Positions 13,351-24,299 of a stretch of DNA of 64,000 nt are shown piece by piece. The notes beneath the pieces are model-generated. The model had not been told where the DNA came from. It worked only from the letters and a program-made list of their open reading frames with translations, and ran no database searches. The first letter of the stretch is position 1, and each line of letters opens with the position of its first letter. Made by a program: the position numbers and the translations under genes. The stretch spans positions 15,235 through 79,234 of the forward strand of contig ML677465.1 in NCBI GenBank assembly GCA_007922305.1, in the 5' to 3' direction. Origin of the DNA: Dermatemys mawii. Lineage: Eukaryota; Chordata; Testudines; Dermatemydidae.

Positions 13351-13769
13351 TAACAAATCATAAAATCACAGAAACGAAGGGGTCAAAGGACCTCAAGATG
13401 TCAGCTACTCCATCCTCCAGCCTTGAGGCAGGACCAAGTATATATAGACCATCTGTCTAACCTCTTCTTAAAAACCTCCAGTGACCAGCATTCCACCACC
13501 TCTATCTAGCTATTATCTAAACCATCTCTGAGAGGTGTCTTATCCAACCTGCTCTTAAAAATCTCCAATGACAGGTATTTCACAACCTCCCTAGAAAATT
13601 TATTCAAGTGCTTAACCACCCTGACAATTAAGAAGTTTTACCTGATGTACAACGTAAACCAACATTGCTGCAATTTAAGCCCATTGCCTCTTCTTTTAGC
13701 CTCAGAGGTTAAGAACAACAATTTTTCTCCCTCACTGTAACCTTTTCTGTACTTGAAAACTGTTTATCA

Positions 13770-14054
13770 CAGTAGTTCTCAAACTTTTGAGAACCGCGAC
13801 CCATTTTTGCTTCCTCGGCTGCCGCAGCGGACCCTCGTATGTCTGCTGAAAAGCCGCCGAATGAATTACTTCCTCATTTGACGGCTTTTCGGCGGACATG
13901 CCAAGGGCTCCCCACCGCAGCCAAACTGAGTGCTCGCTATGTCTGCCGAAAAGCCGCCGAATGCAGAAGTAATTCATTCAGAGGCTTTTAAGCGGCGCCG
14001 GGAGCTTGTAATCCCCCTGGAAGCGCTCGGCGACCCCCAGTTTGAGACCCCCCA
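13770..14054. mobile_element. hAT element nested in CR1
   Basis: Left end cagtagttctcaaact; flanked by identical gtttatca at 13762-13769 and 14055-14062. The interior has gccgaaaagccgccgaatg repeats shared with other small hATs here. The right terminus is degenerate. Confidence 0.85.
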
Positions 14055-14812
14055 GTTTATCAGGTCCCCTTTCAGTTTTCTCTTCTCCATATTAAACAAA
14101 AACCCAAGTTTTTCAATTTTCCCTCATAGATCATGTTTGCTAGACCTTTCATTATTTTTGTTGCTCTTCTCTGAACTTTCTCCAAATCTTTCCTGAAATG
14201 TGGCACCCAGAACTGGATACAATACTCCAGCTGAGACCTAATCAGCACAGAGCAGATCAGAAGAATTACTTATTGAGTCTTGCTTACAACACTCCTGCTA
14301 ATACATCCCAGAAAGATGTTCACTTCTTTTACAACAGCATTACACTGTTGACTCTCATTTACCTCGTGATCTACTATGACCCCCAGATCCCTTTCCACAG
14401 TACTCCTCCCTAGGCAGTCATTTCCCATTGTGTATGTGTGCAACTAATAATTCCTTCTTAAGTGGAGTACTTTACATTTGTCCTTATTACATTTCATCCT
14501 ATTTATGTCAGACCATATTGTCCAGATCATTTTGAATTTTAATCCTACCTTCCAAAGCAGTTACAACCCCTCCGAGCTTGGTGTCTTACGCAAACTATAT
14601 AAGTGTATTCGCTATATCGCTATCTAAATCATTGATGAAGATATTGAACAGAACGGGAGCCAGAACTGATCCCGATGGGACCCTGCTCAATATGCCTTTC
14701 CAGTTTGACTGTGAACCACTGATAACTACTTTCAGGGAACAGTTTTCCAACCAGCTATGCACCCACCTAATGGTAGTTCCATCCCAGCTGTATTTCTCTA
14801 GTTTGTTTATGA

Positions 14813-15558
14813 CAAGCCTACACAACTCAGAAAGCAGTGAGGGCCATATTACTGCAAAAAAACCCAGCTGCGGGCCAAAAAGCCCCACACTCACCCTGCC
14901 CCCATCCACTCCCTCCCACTCCCCATCAAACCCCAACCCCACCCCTTAACCCCTGACTGCCCCCCAGGACCCCACTCCCTATCTAAGCCTCCACCCTAAC
15001 TGCCCCCCGAGGACCCTACACCCTACCTGTCCCGACCCTAATCCACACCCCCGCTCCCAGGCAGACCCTCAGAACTCCCTACCCATCCAGCCCTCCCTGA
15101 CCTTGTCCCCTGACTGCTCCTTCCAGAGACCCCTCACCGCTAACCACTCCCCAGGATAACACCCCCTACCCAACTCCCCTGCTCTCTATCCCCTGACTGC
15201 AACTACCCTATCCACCCCCCGACAGACCCCGGGACTCCGATACAACCTACCGTTGCTGCGAGGCTGTGCTACTCCAGGGGAGGGGGGAGCGCAACGCAGC
15301 TCCCACCCGCCACCCCCGAGTGCTGCTGCACGGCGGCGTAACTCTGGAGGAGGGGGGAGCCAAACACGCTGCCCCTCAGGAGCATGACACAGCCCCGCCC
15401 TAACCCGCTCAGCTCCTCAGCCTCTCCCCCGTGACCCACTCACCTTTCCCCTGCATGCTGGCTCGCTGCTCCTGCCTGCCCAGCTCTGCTTCCCCCCACC
15501 CCACCGCTTGACTTGCCCCGCCCCTACTCATCCCCGGGCCGCACGTTGCGCAGGCCTG
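14813..15558. mobile_element. GC-rich hAT element nested in CR1
   Basis: 746 bp; ends caagcctacacaac and (inverted right end) caggcctgcgcaac. Identical duplications gtttatga at 14805-14812 and 15559-15566. C-rich interior; no transposase. Confidence 0.88.
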
Positions 15559-15616
15559 GTTTATGAGAAGGTCATACAAGACAGTATCAAAAGCCTTACT
15601 AACGTCAAGATATACC

Positions 15617-15830
15617 GTGAAGTGACAAAGAGTCCTGTGGCACCTTAAAGACTAACTAAAGTATTAGAGCATAAACTTTTGTGGGCTAATACCCACTTCG
15701 TTGGATGCAAGCACCGAAGTGGGTATTAGCCCATGAAAGCTTATGCTCTAATACTTTAGTTAGTCTTTAAGGTGCCACAGGACTCTTTGTCACTTCTGCA
15801 ATTCCAGACTACCACGGCTACCTCTCTGAT
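15617..15830 (-). mobile_element. Fold-back (inverted dimer) SINE nested in CR1
   Basis: Read on the minus strand, a SINE head (atcagagaggtagccgtggt) and body run to cccacttcggtg, then a short spacer, then the body in reverse to gactctttgtcact. The arms at about 15621-15700 and 15712-15796 are near-perfect complements. The unit is enclosed by tcaagatatacc at 15605-15616 and 15831-15842. Confidence 0.9.
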
Positions 15831-16329
15831 TCAAGATATACCATGTCTACCGCTTCCCCTCTATTCGTAAGCTTGTTACCCTGTCAAAAAAAAGCTATTA
15901 GGGTGGTTTGACAATTTGTTCTCGAAAAATTCATGCTGACTGTTACCGTCTAGGTGTTTGCTAACTGATTGCTTAATTATTTCCTCCAGTATCTTTCTGG
16001 GTACTGAAGTTAAGTTGACTGGTCTGTAATTCCCTGGGTTGTCTTTACTCCCCTTTTTACAGATGGGTACTAGATTTGCCCTTTTCCAGTCCTCCGGAAT
16101 GTCTCCCATCTTCCATGACTTTTTGAAGATAATCGCTAATGGCTCAGATATCTCCTCAGTCAGTTCCTTCAGCTTTCTAGGGTGCATTTCATCAGGCCCT
16201 GGTGATTTGAAGACGTCTAACATATGAAATTTTTAACTTGTTCTTTCCCTATTTTAGCCTCTGACCCTACCTCATTTTCATTGGCATTCATAAGTTAGAT
16301 GTACAATTGCTTATAAACTTTTGATGAAA

Positions 16330-17240
16330 ACTGAAACGAAAGTCATTTAGCATGTCTGTCATTTCCACATTTTTGTTGTTGTTCCCTCCCCCTCCCCCCA
16401 TTGAGTACCGTGAGCATATGGGGACAAAATCAGAGAGATTAACTCACAAAATAAGTTACACCTAGCAAGGGACATAGAAGGCAATAAGTAGGGTACTTCT
16501 TAAATCACGGGGGTGGGGGAGATCATACAACTTTCAAGGGTTGGCCATGGCATAAACAGTGAACTTCACAGACATGTTACACAACTGCAGAATGTACTAT
16601 TTAAGTAGTGAGTAACCCATGAAAAAGTGTGATTTCTCCACAGCGTTTCTCAAACTAGGGGCCCAGACCCCAAAGGGGGTTGCAAGCCTACCAGGGGGTC
16701 ATGGTATTGCCACCCTTACTCCTGAGTTGATACTGGCAGTGGGGCTGGATGGAACTGGGTGGCAAGAGCGCAGTGGATGCTGGCCGGTGCCCAGCTCTGA
16801 AGGCAAAGTAGGGGTGGCTTAGAATTGTCACCTTTACTTCTCTTCTGTGGTGGCGCTGCCTTCAGAGCTAAGCACCAGCCAGCAGCTGCCGCTCTCCACT
16901 CTGCCTTCACAGCTGGGCAGCCAGAGACCAGATTTCCTAGTCCCTGACGCAAATTTCTGCCCTCATTTTTCTACTCCCCAGCCAGGCTTTGTGCCCTTGA
17001 TGGCTGCCCCATTCACTCCACCCTAGTTATGGCCCTGTAGCTACACCAAATTGTCTGGTTACCAAAAAAATTCACAGTGTAATGTAATAGTTGAGTGTTT
17101 ATATTATTCCAGCAGATTTTTCTTAAACAAATAGGTCTGCTGGGGCTTTTCCAAATTATGGCAATTAACAAAGGTCCACTATTACACTTCCACCATTTTC
17201 CAAGCTCTCTTTTTCAACTCAGCTGCAATTATTTGAACAT
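16330..17240. other. Spacer with truncated hAT
   Basis: From about 16641 a hAT-like left end (cagcgtttctcaaac) leads into sequence with cagctctgaaggca repeats shared with 25880-26010; no right end was recognised. A (GTT)n tract and C-rich run lie near 16373-16400. No gene. Confidence 0.45.
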
Positions 17241-17359
17241 CATCCTGTGATTCAGGTAGGGCCTTAATTAGTATAAACCGAGAGGAGGAAGAAACAGACA
17301 CCACAATAAGGCAAGAACAGGTTAAAAATATGTAGATATGTGAGATATAGTAAAGTCAG

Positions 17360-18335
17360 CAATGAAATTCATCTTAGGGCGCTCAAGCAACTAGCTGAGG
17401 CAAACTCAGAACCATTAGCAATTATCTTTGAGAATGCCTGGAAAACGGTGAAGACTGGAGAAGGGCAAACATAGTAGCTATCTTTCAAAAGGGGAACAAA
17501 GAGGACTGGGGCATAAAATCAAGCCTTATTTAGATATCTGGAATGAACAAATTACTAAACAATCAATTTGTAAGCACTGAGAGGACAGTAAGGTGATAAG
17601 TTATAGCCAGCATAGATTTCAAAAAACAAATAATGCCAAGTCAATCTAATCTCCTGTTTTCACAGGAGTACTGGACACTGTAGACACGACATATCTGGAT
17701 TTTAGTCAGGCTTTTGACACAGGCCCCCATGACATTCTCATAGTGAACTAGAGAAATGTGGTATACATGAAAGTGCTATTAAATGGGTTACAATGTTCCT
17801 GAAAGGCTGTACTCAGTAATCACTGGTGGTTCACTGTCCAACAATAGGGTCCCCAGGGACCAGTCCTGGATCTGATATATTCAATATTTTCACTAATTAC
17901 TTGGCTAATGGACTGGAGAGCATGCTAAATATGCAGATAACAGCAGCTGTGAGGGGTTGCAAGTGTGTTGGGGGACAGGATTAGAATTCAAGGCTGAATG
18001 AACAAGATGAAATTCAATAAAGACAAGTGCAAAGTACTAGACTTAAGGAGAAACCAAATGCACAACTCCAAAGTGGGGAATAGCTGGCTAGGGGGTAATA
18101 CAACTGAAAATGGTCAGGGGTTATAGTGGATTACAAATTGAATCGGAGTCAACCATGTGACTCAAATGTGAAAAAAACCTAATTAAGCACTGGATTAGAT
18201 TAGCAAGTCAGGGGGTGGAATCCCTATTGATGGAGGTTCTTAAGGACAGGCTGGACAAACATCTCAGTGCTGGGGGCTGGACTAGAAGCCCTCTCAAGGT
18301 TCATTCCATTCCTACAGTTCTATGAGTCTATGCTG
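17360..18335 (+). mobile_element. Old CR1 LINE fragment
   Basis: Contains decayed versions of CR1 reverse-transcriptase DNA (ttagtcaggcttttgacaca, then gggaccagtcctggatctg) and ends with the CR1-type 3' terminus ttctatgagtctatg. Many stops. Confidence 0.75.
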
Positions 18336-18490
18336 GGGAAATGTTTGGTCACTTCATTAGAGCACTGATCAGCCCCCTGCCACTAGCACTAAAGCACAGA
18401 GACATTTTGAAATCCTCCCAGTAACAAAGTCTGGGAACCAAATGGAAGAGAAGAGCAGAACAAAAGGAGTGACATTGGGGCATTCTCCCT

Positions 18491-19567
18491 TGTGACGGTG
18501 CAGTTCCTGGTGTGACCCACTGAGAGTGTCAGATCAGGACAAATTGCTTCCAAAAGGGCAACTAGAGCCCAAAGCTGGGGTTTCTCCACCCTAAAGGGTT
18601 ACCAAACCAGCCAGACAGAAAAGACTTCGGTTTTGCCCCACTGGCTAGCCACAAGTCACAAAGCAATTCCTTTAGATACTCCAGCTTCCCAGTATCACCA
18701 GCAGCAGCCACCTGTCCTGGGGACAAATGGTTATGAAAACCAAACACCCCAATAAAAGAAAACAGTTCTTCCCAATTCCAAGGAATCAGGCCCCAGACCC
18801 AGGTCAATATACAAATCAGGTCTTACCCACAACTCATGCTGTTGCCAATCCTTTAGAATCTAAAATCTAAAGGTTTATTACACAAGGAAAAAGATCTAGG
18901 TGAGGGTTAGAAATGGTTAAAGGAAATCAAATGCAAACCATTACTGCATGTATCAGTTGTAGAATAACTGCAGGTTCAAATCAGAGTCTCTGGAATACAT
19001 TCCCTGGACGAATGGGTCATCAATCCTTTGGCCAGAGCGCCCATTTGTAGCAAAGTCCCATCCAGAAGTAGGAGACAGGCTGGAGGCTGGAGACTGAAGA
19101 CGACCTGGAGGGCCTGGAGTAGGTTTATTTATAGTTTCTCCCAGGTGCAAGAACCTCTTTGTCCTTGGCTGTGGAAACTTACAGCAAAATGGAGTTTGAG
19201 TCAGTTGGGCAACTCCTGCCCCCCTTGCTAAGACAGAGGATGTGTCTGCCTTCCCTTAACAGGTCCATTGTGTAGCTGATAGTCCTTAATGGGCCATCAA
19301 GCATGGCAAGCAACCCTTAACACCAAGGGCTCTGAAATGTTCCCAACAGCATAGCACAATATTTGGAAAGACAGGCAGTATAGAGTCAATACTCATAACT
19401 TCAACTACAAAAATGATACACACATACAGATAGCATACTCAATCAGCAGATCATAACCTGGTCGTAGACACCTTATATGACCCCCTTTACCTAATATTTG
19501 GTGCCCCTACAGGACCCTGGTTGCACCAATGATCTATATGATCCCAGATAATTTTAGTAACGTGACA
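18491..19567 (-). mobile_element. Solo LTR, minus orientation
   Basis: 1077 bp. Minus-strand ends TGTCACGTTACTAAAA and ...CACCGTCACA give TG...CA. Minus-strand TATA-like ATAAATAAA near 19132-19124 precedes AATAAA at 18879-18874, the order expected of an LTR promoter and poly(A) site. No internal region or second copy is adjacent. Confidence 0.65.
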
Positions 19568-19569
19568 CC

Positions 19570-20689
19570 CCTGACACTGTCCCCAGGGCAGCCCACTCCC
19601 ACCACAGGGGGAACAGGGAGAATCAGGAACTGGCTTTTCCTCTCCTTGTTCAGTGCTGGGTTTACAATGGCACCATGGTGCCGAGCCCATGCTCAGAAGT
19701 GGCCCTGGTCTGCTCTGCTTGTACTGTGCCCTGAGACCCCATCAGCCCACTGGCTCTCCCCTGATTTGTTCCTCTTGGCCTCTCCACCAGCCAGCTGAGG
19801 GCTTCTGTCCACCCGCTAAGCCTCACCTGCAGGCTTCTCTCTGCCTCCTGGCCAGACCCCAGTGCACCTCAGGCTCCAGGCACTATCTGCTTTCCACCAC
19901 CTGTGGGGCTTCTGCTGCCTCCCTGGAGCTAAGCTGCCTGGGACTGAAGCAGAAGCCAGTTGGGAGATGGGGAACGGGACTCAGCTGGGCCCCTCCAGAA
20001 AAGTGGGTTCTGAAGGAGCCCAGGCCCTGGCCTGCCTGATTGCACCACTCCCCAGGGGCTAGAGTGATTCCCCACACCAGCTGGAGAAAATTCTCACCTT
20101 GGCTGGGCACAGAGGAAGCATTACTCACGGTCACTCCCCAGCCCCGATCCCCCTCAGGGACCAACAGCTGCTCCCCCTGGGCTCCCAGATCACAATGGAG
20201 GCAGCAGCTTCTGAGCCTGGAACCTCAACCCCACTATCTGAGGCAGAGAAAGAGACGAAGAGAAACTGAGGAACTTTCCCCCCTTTAGCAACAACTGAAA
20301 TCCCCTCCCCACAGGGACACATCCTGCCCCTATCTGCCCCGTGTTCTGCCTTGCAGTGACTCTGGATTAACAGGCATCTTAGTGAGACCAGACACGTCGC
20401 TCAGGCAGGAGGAGGCCAGACTCCTTTTAAACAGATCATCGAGGTGGGGGGAGTATCAAACCTCCTTCCACCCCCGCCATATGCTGAGAGGGATTCACAA
20501 CAACAGTTTTCCATCCCCCCCGCCTAACCCCGCCATTTCACACCCTCTGCCCCTCCCCCATCTCTGGCTGATTTTCCATTCCCCCCCGCCGCCATTTCAC
20601 ACCCTCTGCCCCTCCCCCACACCTGGCGGATTCCCCCCTCATTTCACACCCTCTGTCCCCTCCCCCACCCTTGACTCCGGGAGTCTCAG
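19570..20689. other. Non-coding spacer left of CpG island
   Basis: Ordinary to C-rich sequence; open frames on both strands are low-complexity. It might contain untranslated exons of a gene starting in the CpG island, but no splice structure was established. Confidence 0.35.
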
Positions 20690-21250
20690 TCCACCTAACC
20701 CCGCGAGCACGGCTGCTTCCGGTGTCTCTCCACCAATCAGCGAGTGGGGAGGGGCACGCGCACCGCTAACCGCGTCGCCCGTCGGTTGGGCTAACGTCAT
20801 TTCCGGCTCGACGTGCGTCCGGAAGTACAGCTCCCACCCTGGTCTGGAAGGCTGCTGTCCTCTGGGGCCCCGCCCATACACACCTCGCTTTCGTACAGAC
20901 CCGCCCCTGTACCGGGCCCGTCAGATGCGGTGACAGCGGGTCAGACCCGGGAGGCGGGTTTGTCGGCGATGAGCCCGCGCAGGCGTGGTAGCCCCTGCTG
21001 AAGCCGCCGTCCCCTGGCCCTGGTTTGGCCCCAAACTCCCCTGCTCGGGGGGTCCCGGGGGCCGATCGCGTGCGGGGATGGGCGGAGTCTGGGCAGAGGG
21101 CGGACATTGACTGTGTGCAGGGCGGGGTCAAAGAGCTGGAGGCGGAAAGGGGTGGGGCCAAGTCCGGGGCTGGGGCTAAGCGGGGGGAGGGGCAGAACCC
21201 CGCCTCAGGGAGTGGGAGGGGCTTTTTTATCCCCCTCCCACAGCGCAGCC
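20690..21250. promoter_or_regulatory. CpG-island promoter-like region
   Basis: A GC- and CpG-rich block that stands out from its surroundings. Visible elements include CCAATCAG (20733-20740), an ETS-like cttccgg (20716-20722), a CRE/ETS-like cgtcatttccgg (20795-20806), a GABP-type ccggaagt (20819-20826) and several GC boxes (gccccgccc near 20868, gggcgg near 21082). No TATA box is evident. It could be the old promoter of the minus-strand zinc-finger gene 8 kb to the left, or start an unseen transcript; no coding first exon was recognised beside it. Confidence 0.6.
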
Positions 21251-21299
21251 CGCACTGGCCCGGGCCGGGGGCTTACGGGCCCAGGGATCCCAGCAGTCC

Positions 21300-21720
21300 A
21301 GCTGGCTACCAGGGGCCATTGCCCCCCCCGCACCGTGTGTGGGCAGGAATAACCAGGTGGCGCTACCCCACTTGGCCACCAGGGGTCACTGCCCCAGTGT
21401 GTGGGGGGGGAATAACTGGGGGGCGCTGCCTTAATTGTGTACACACACACAGGCTAAATACAGGGTACTGCCCCAGGTGGATGCCAGAGATCATCCCCCC
21501 CCACATACACTCTATATGGTGCTGTGGCAGGGGGGTGAGGGGCTTACAGGGCACCGCCCCGTTTGGCTACTAGAGTCATCATCCTTTGCGGGCGGGAGCA
21601 GGCAGGAATACATGAAGGACACTGTCCCACCTGGCCCCCCCCGGGTCACTGCATCCATATTGGGGGCAGGACACACACAGGGCATCGGGTCGGGGTGTGG
21701 TCCCCGCAAGGTTCATGGCA
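21300..21720 (+). repeat. Degenerate minisatellite of CTCF-like units
   Basis: Units of about 70 bp (longer where a CA tract intervenes) each contain a variant of tggccaccaggggtcact: at 21303, 21373, 21478, 21564 and 21632. Between the first units are two further motifs, ccaggtggcgctacc (21353) and actggggggcgctgcc (21415). These resemble the CTCF core CCASYAGRKGGC. The array directly follows the CpG island. Confidence 0.6.
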
Positions 21721-22126
21721 CGGCCCTGCAGCTCCCCGTCGACTGCCCAGCTTGGGGTGGAGAAGCCCAGGGCTGCCTTATGGCTCCCCCTCGTATGTTC
21801 ATCGAGTTTGGCCCTGGATCGGGGCATCACCAGAGAGGGTGTTGGCCTTCTCAGATCCTGCTGCTCAGGGGTTTCCAAGTACCGGGGACTCCGGGGTGTG
21901 TGTCATTGCTCTCATCTCCCCTGGCCATTAACATCCAGCTTCTGCCGCTCCCTGCCACAGGCTTTCTCCACTGCATTTTCTATCCAGGTACCTTAATGGG
22001 CCCATCCTCCTGGTACCTGGGAGCAGCCATCTCCTCCCCTGGCTTCTCAGCCCTGAAACTCTCCAGGCCCTTCTCATGATCCATTTTTTCATCCCACTCA
22101 GTCGCTGCGTCAGCACCCGGAGCACC

Positions 22127-23560
22127 AGCTAAAATTAGCGTGCTCCCCTTTTTATAGTCACAATAGCACCCCTAATTCATTAACATGGTCTGGCTATTAC
22201 CATGTCTATATTTCGGCTACCTTAATTGAAATACCTTCTACACCCTCATTGGCTATTTGAAATTTTTATTGAAGTTAATGTTTAATATCAAATTGACACA
22301 AGTTAAGAAGGAAGGTAATGTACATCTGAGGTCAGGCTTGGGTGATGAGGGATTACAGGTGTCCATTACAAGGTTCATAGGATACATACATACATAGCAC
22401 ATAACCAGCATAGAGCTAGATTGGGTTGCGGGAGTTTTTAAAACGTCAGTGGATAAGTGATCTCGGGTACGCCACCCATAGAAAGTACTTAGAGGCCAAC
22501 TCAGTCTTCGTGTAGTGAATAAGTCCATGGGTGGGGTGCACCCCTTGGTTCTTCAGGGAAGTAAGTAAGTGGGTTATTTCTCTAACCGCCTGTTGTATTA
22601 AAAGAAAAAATTAATGCCTGTTTTTGATATGTGATAAGTGTAACTCAGTATAGGCCCTAAGTTATGTTATGTGCCTGACTAAAGTAGCAAGAAGTAAAGT
22701 AGCAGCTCGCATAAGAAGGCTGTGCTAACTGGATTTCCTCTCAGTAAAATTTCCGAGGTTGGTGCTAAGTTTACCAGTATACTTCAGACAAAGAGTCTGT
22801 TCTAAAGAGTGATAAAAACTTTGTATAAACAGCTGCCCTCTGGAACATCATAACAAGATTTGTTAATTCTTAGCCTTTACACTCCTTATCTTGTTTGTTT
22901 TCTTTTCCTGTATAGCAAGTGGTATGAATAGATCTATTGAGGCCTGTCATGCCCCAGTAATTGTAGAAGAATATGTTAAAGAAAGGACAGAGAATAAATA
23001 GAAATGTAATAAGAAGTATGGTAGGTGAAATAGAGGGTGGAAGTGAATTTGAATGAGTGGTAAAAAAGTGCAAGCCTCAGAATTACAATCCTGACATCAA
23101 TTGGCTGAAGAAATGCATGAGTGAGATGACCGGGTGTCCCCAAGAGCAAACCGGAATCCACAATCCACCCCCCAGCACCCAAGCACTCACTGTGAAGGGC
23201 AGTATCATTCCCTGTCACAAGAGTAGGACCCAGCGCAGCCTTCACTCAGTGCCTCCCTGTGGGACCCCCTTCAGCAGGTTGGGAAGGAGCTGGGACGGGG
23301 GGAATCCACCAATTAGCTGTGGATACAGGGAGGGACCAAACAGGAGGCCAGTCGAGGCTACAATCTGCTCTGCAAAAACCTTGGATTTATATTCTTATTT
23401 CAAAAATCTCCTGGGACTGAGAACAGTCCTTCCTTTTGGCATCTGTACTCAGTCCAAAGAGCACAATTCTGCTTTAGAAACAAACAACAGATCCCATAAG
23501 CATGTCTGGCTCTGAAAGGCCACCAGTTGAGACCATACCAAGCCAGATGACTCCATCCAA
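22127..23560. other. Unassigned AT-rich sequence, probably old repeat
   Basis: No coding domain recognised. Composition switches sharply from the GC-rich block on its left. Likely a decayed retroelement, but termini were not found. Confidence 0.3.
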
Positions 23561-23562
23561 AC

Positions 23563-24178
23563 CAGAGGTGGGCAAACTATGGCCCGCAGGCCACATCTGG
23601 CCCGTGGGACTGTTCTACCCAGCCCTTGGGCTCCTGGCCGGGGAGGCTAGCCCTCTGCCCCTCCCCTGCTGTCCCCCTCCCGTTGCAGTGGCATTGCTGG
23701 CTCCGGCCGGATGGCAGGGCTGCGAGCTCCTGCCACTCTCAGTGGCATGGTAAGGGGGCGAGGAGCAGCAGGGGGTTGGATAAGAGGCAGAGGGTCCTGG
23801 AGGGCAGTCAGGGGACAGGGAGCAGGGGGTGGTTGGATTGAGTAAAGGTTCGGGGTGGTGGTCAGGGGAGCAGGAGTGGGGTGTGTGTGGATAGGCATGG
23901 GAGTCCGGGGGGGTGGGCCTGTCAGGGACAGGGGTGTGGATAGGGGTTGGGGCAGTCAGGAAGCAGGGAGGTTAGATGGGGGTGGGTCCTGGGGGGTGGT
24001 TGGGGGTGGGGTCCCTGGAGGGGGCGATGAGGGGACAAGGAGCGGGGGATGGGTCAGGAGTTCTGAGGGAGGGAGTTGATAGGGGGCAGGGGCCAGGCTG
24101 TTTGGGGAGGCACAGCCTTCCTTACCTAGCCCTCCATACAATTTCGCACCCTCGGGCCAAAAAGTTTGCACACGCCTG
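23563..24178. mobile_element. hAT element with G-rich minisatellite core
   Basis: Ends cagaggtgggcaaac and gtttgcacacgcctg; duplications atccaaac (23555-23562) and atccaagc (24179-24186). The interior repeats gtcaggggacagggagc. Confidence 0.85.
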
Positions 24179-24299
24179 ATCCAAGCCCTGTTTCCATCTC
24201 CATTTGGCTGTGTGTCAGAGGGAAGGCTCACAACAGAGTGCCGACAACTTATATATGTGGGTCTGGGATTCACATTTGCTTTCAGAGCTCCCTCTAGAG

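Larger units (their letters stand above)
13357..16300 (-). mobile_element. CR1 LINE, minus strand, with three nested insertions
   Basis: Reverse-transcriptase pieces on the minus strand: KSPGPDEMHPRKLKEL and NYRPVNLTSVPRKILE (16223-15876), then INKLEKYSWDG to [14 protein letters not shown] (14815-14620), then 3' non-coding sequence to 13357. The body is split by a hAT at 13770-14054, a hAT at 14813-15558 and a fold-back SINE at 15617-15830. Frames are broken, so it is inactive. Confidence 0.88.

Noticed and set aside
12392..20689. Search for a KRAB-A exon
   Set aside because: No minus-strand match to the conserved YRDVMxENY motif was found by reading; it may be lost or outside the window.
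21440..21451. CA tract as a candidate regulatory Z-DNA element
   Set aside because: Short simple repeat; nothing beyond composition supports a function.
20382..21573. Open frames of about 180 codons over the CpG island
   Set aside because: GC-driven open frames; Pro/Arg-rich, no similarity recognised and no splice partners.
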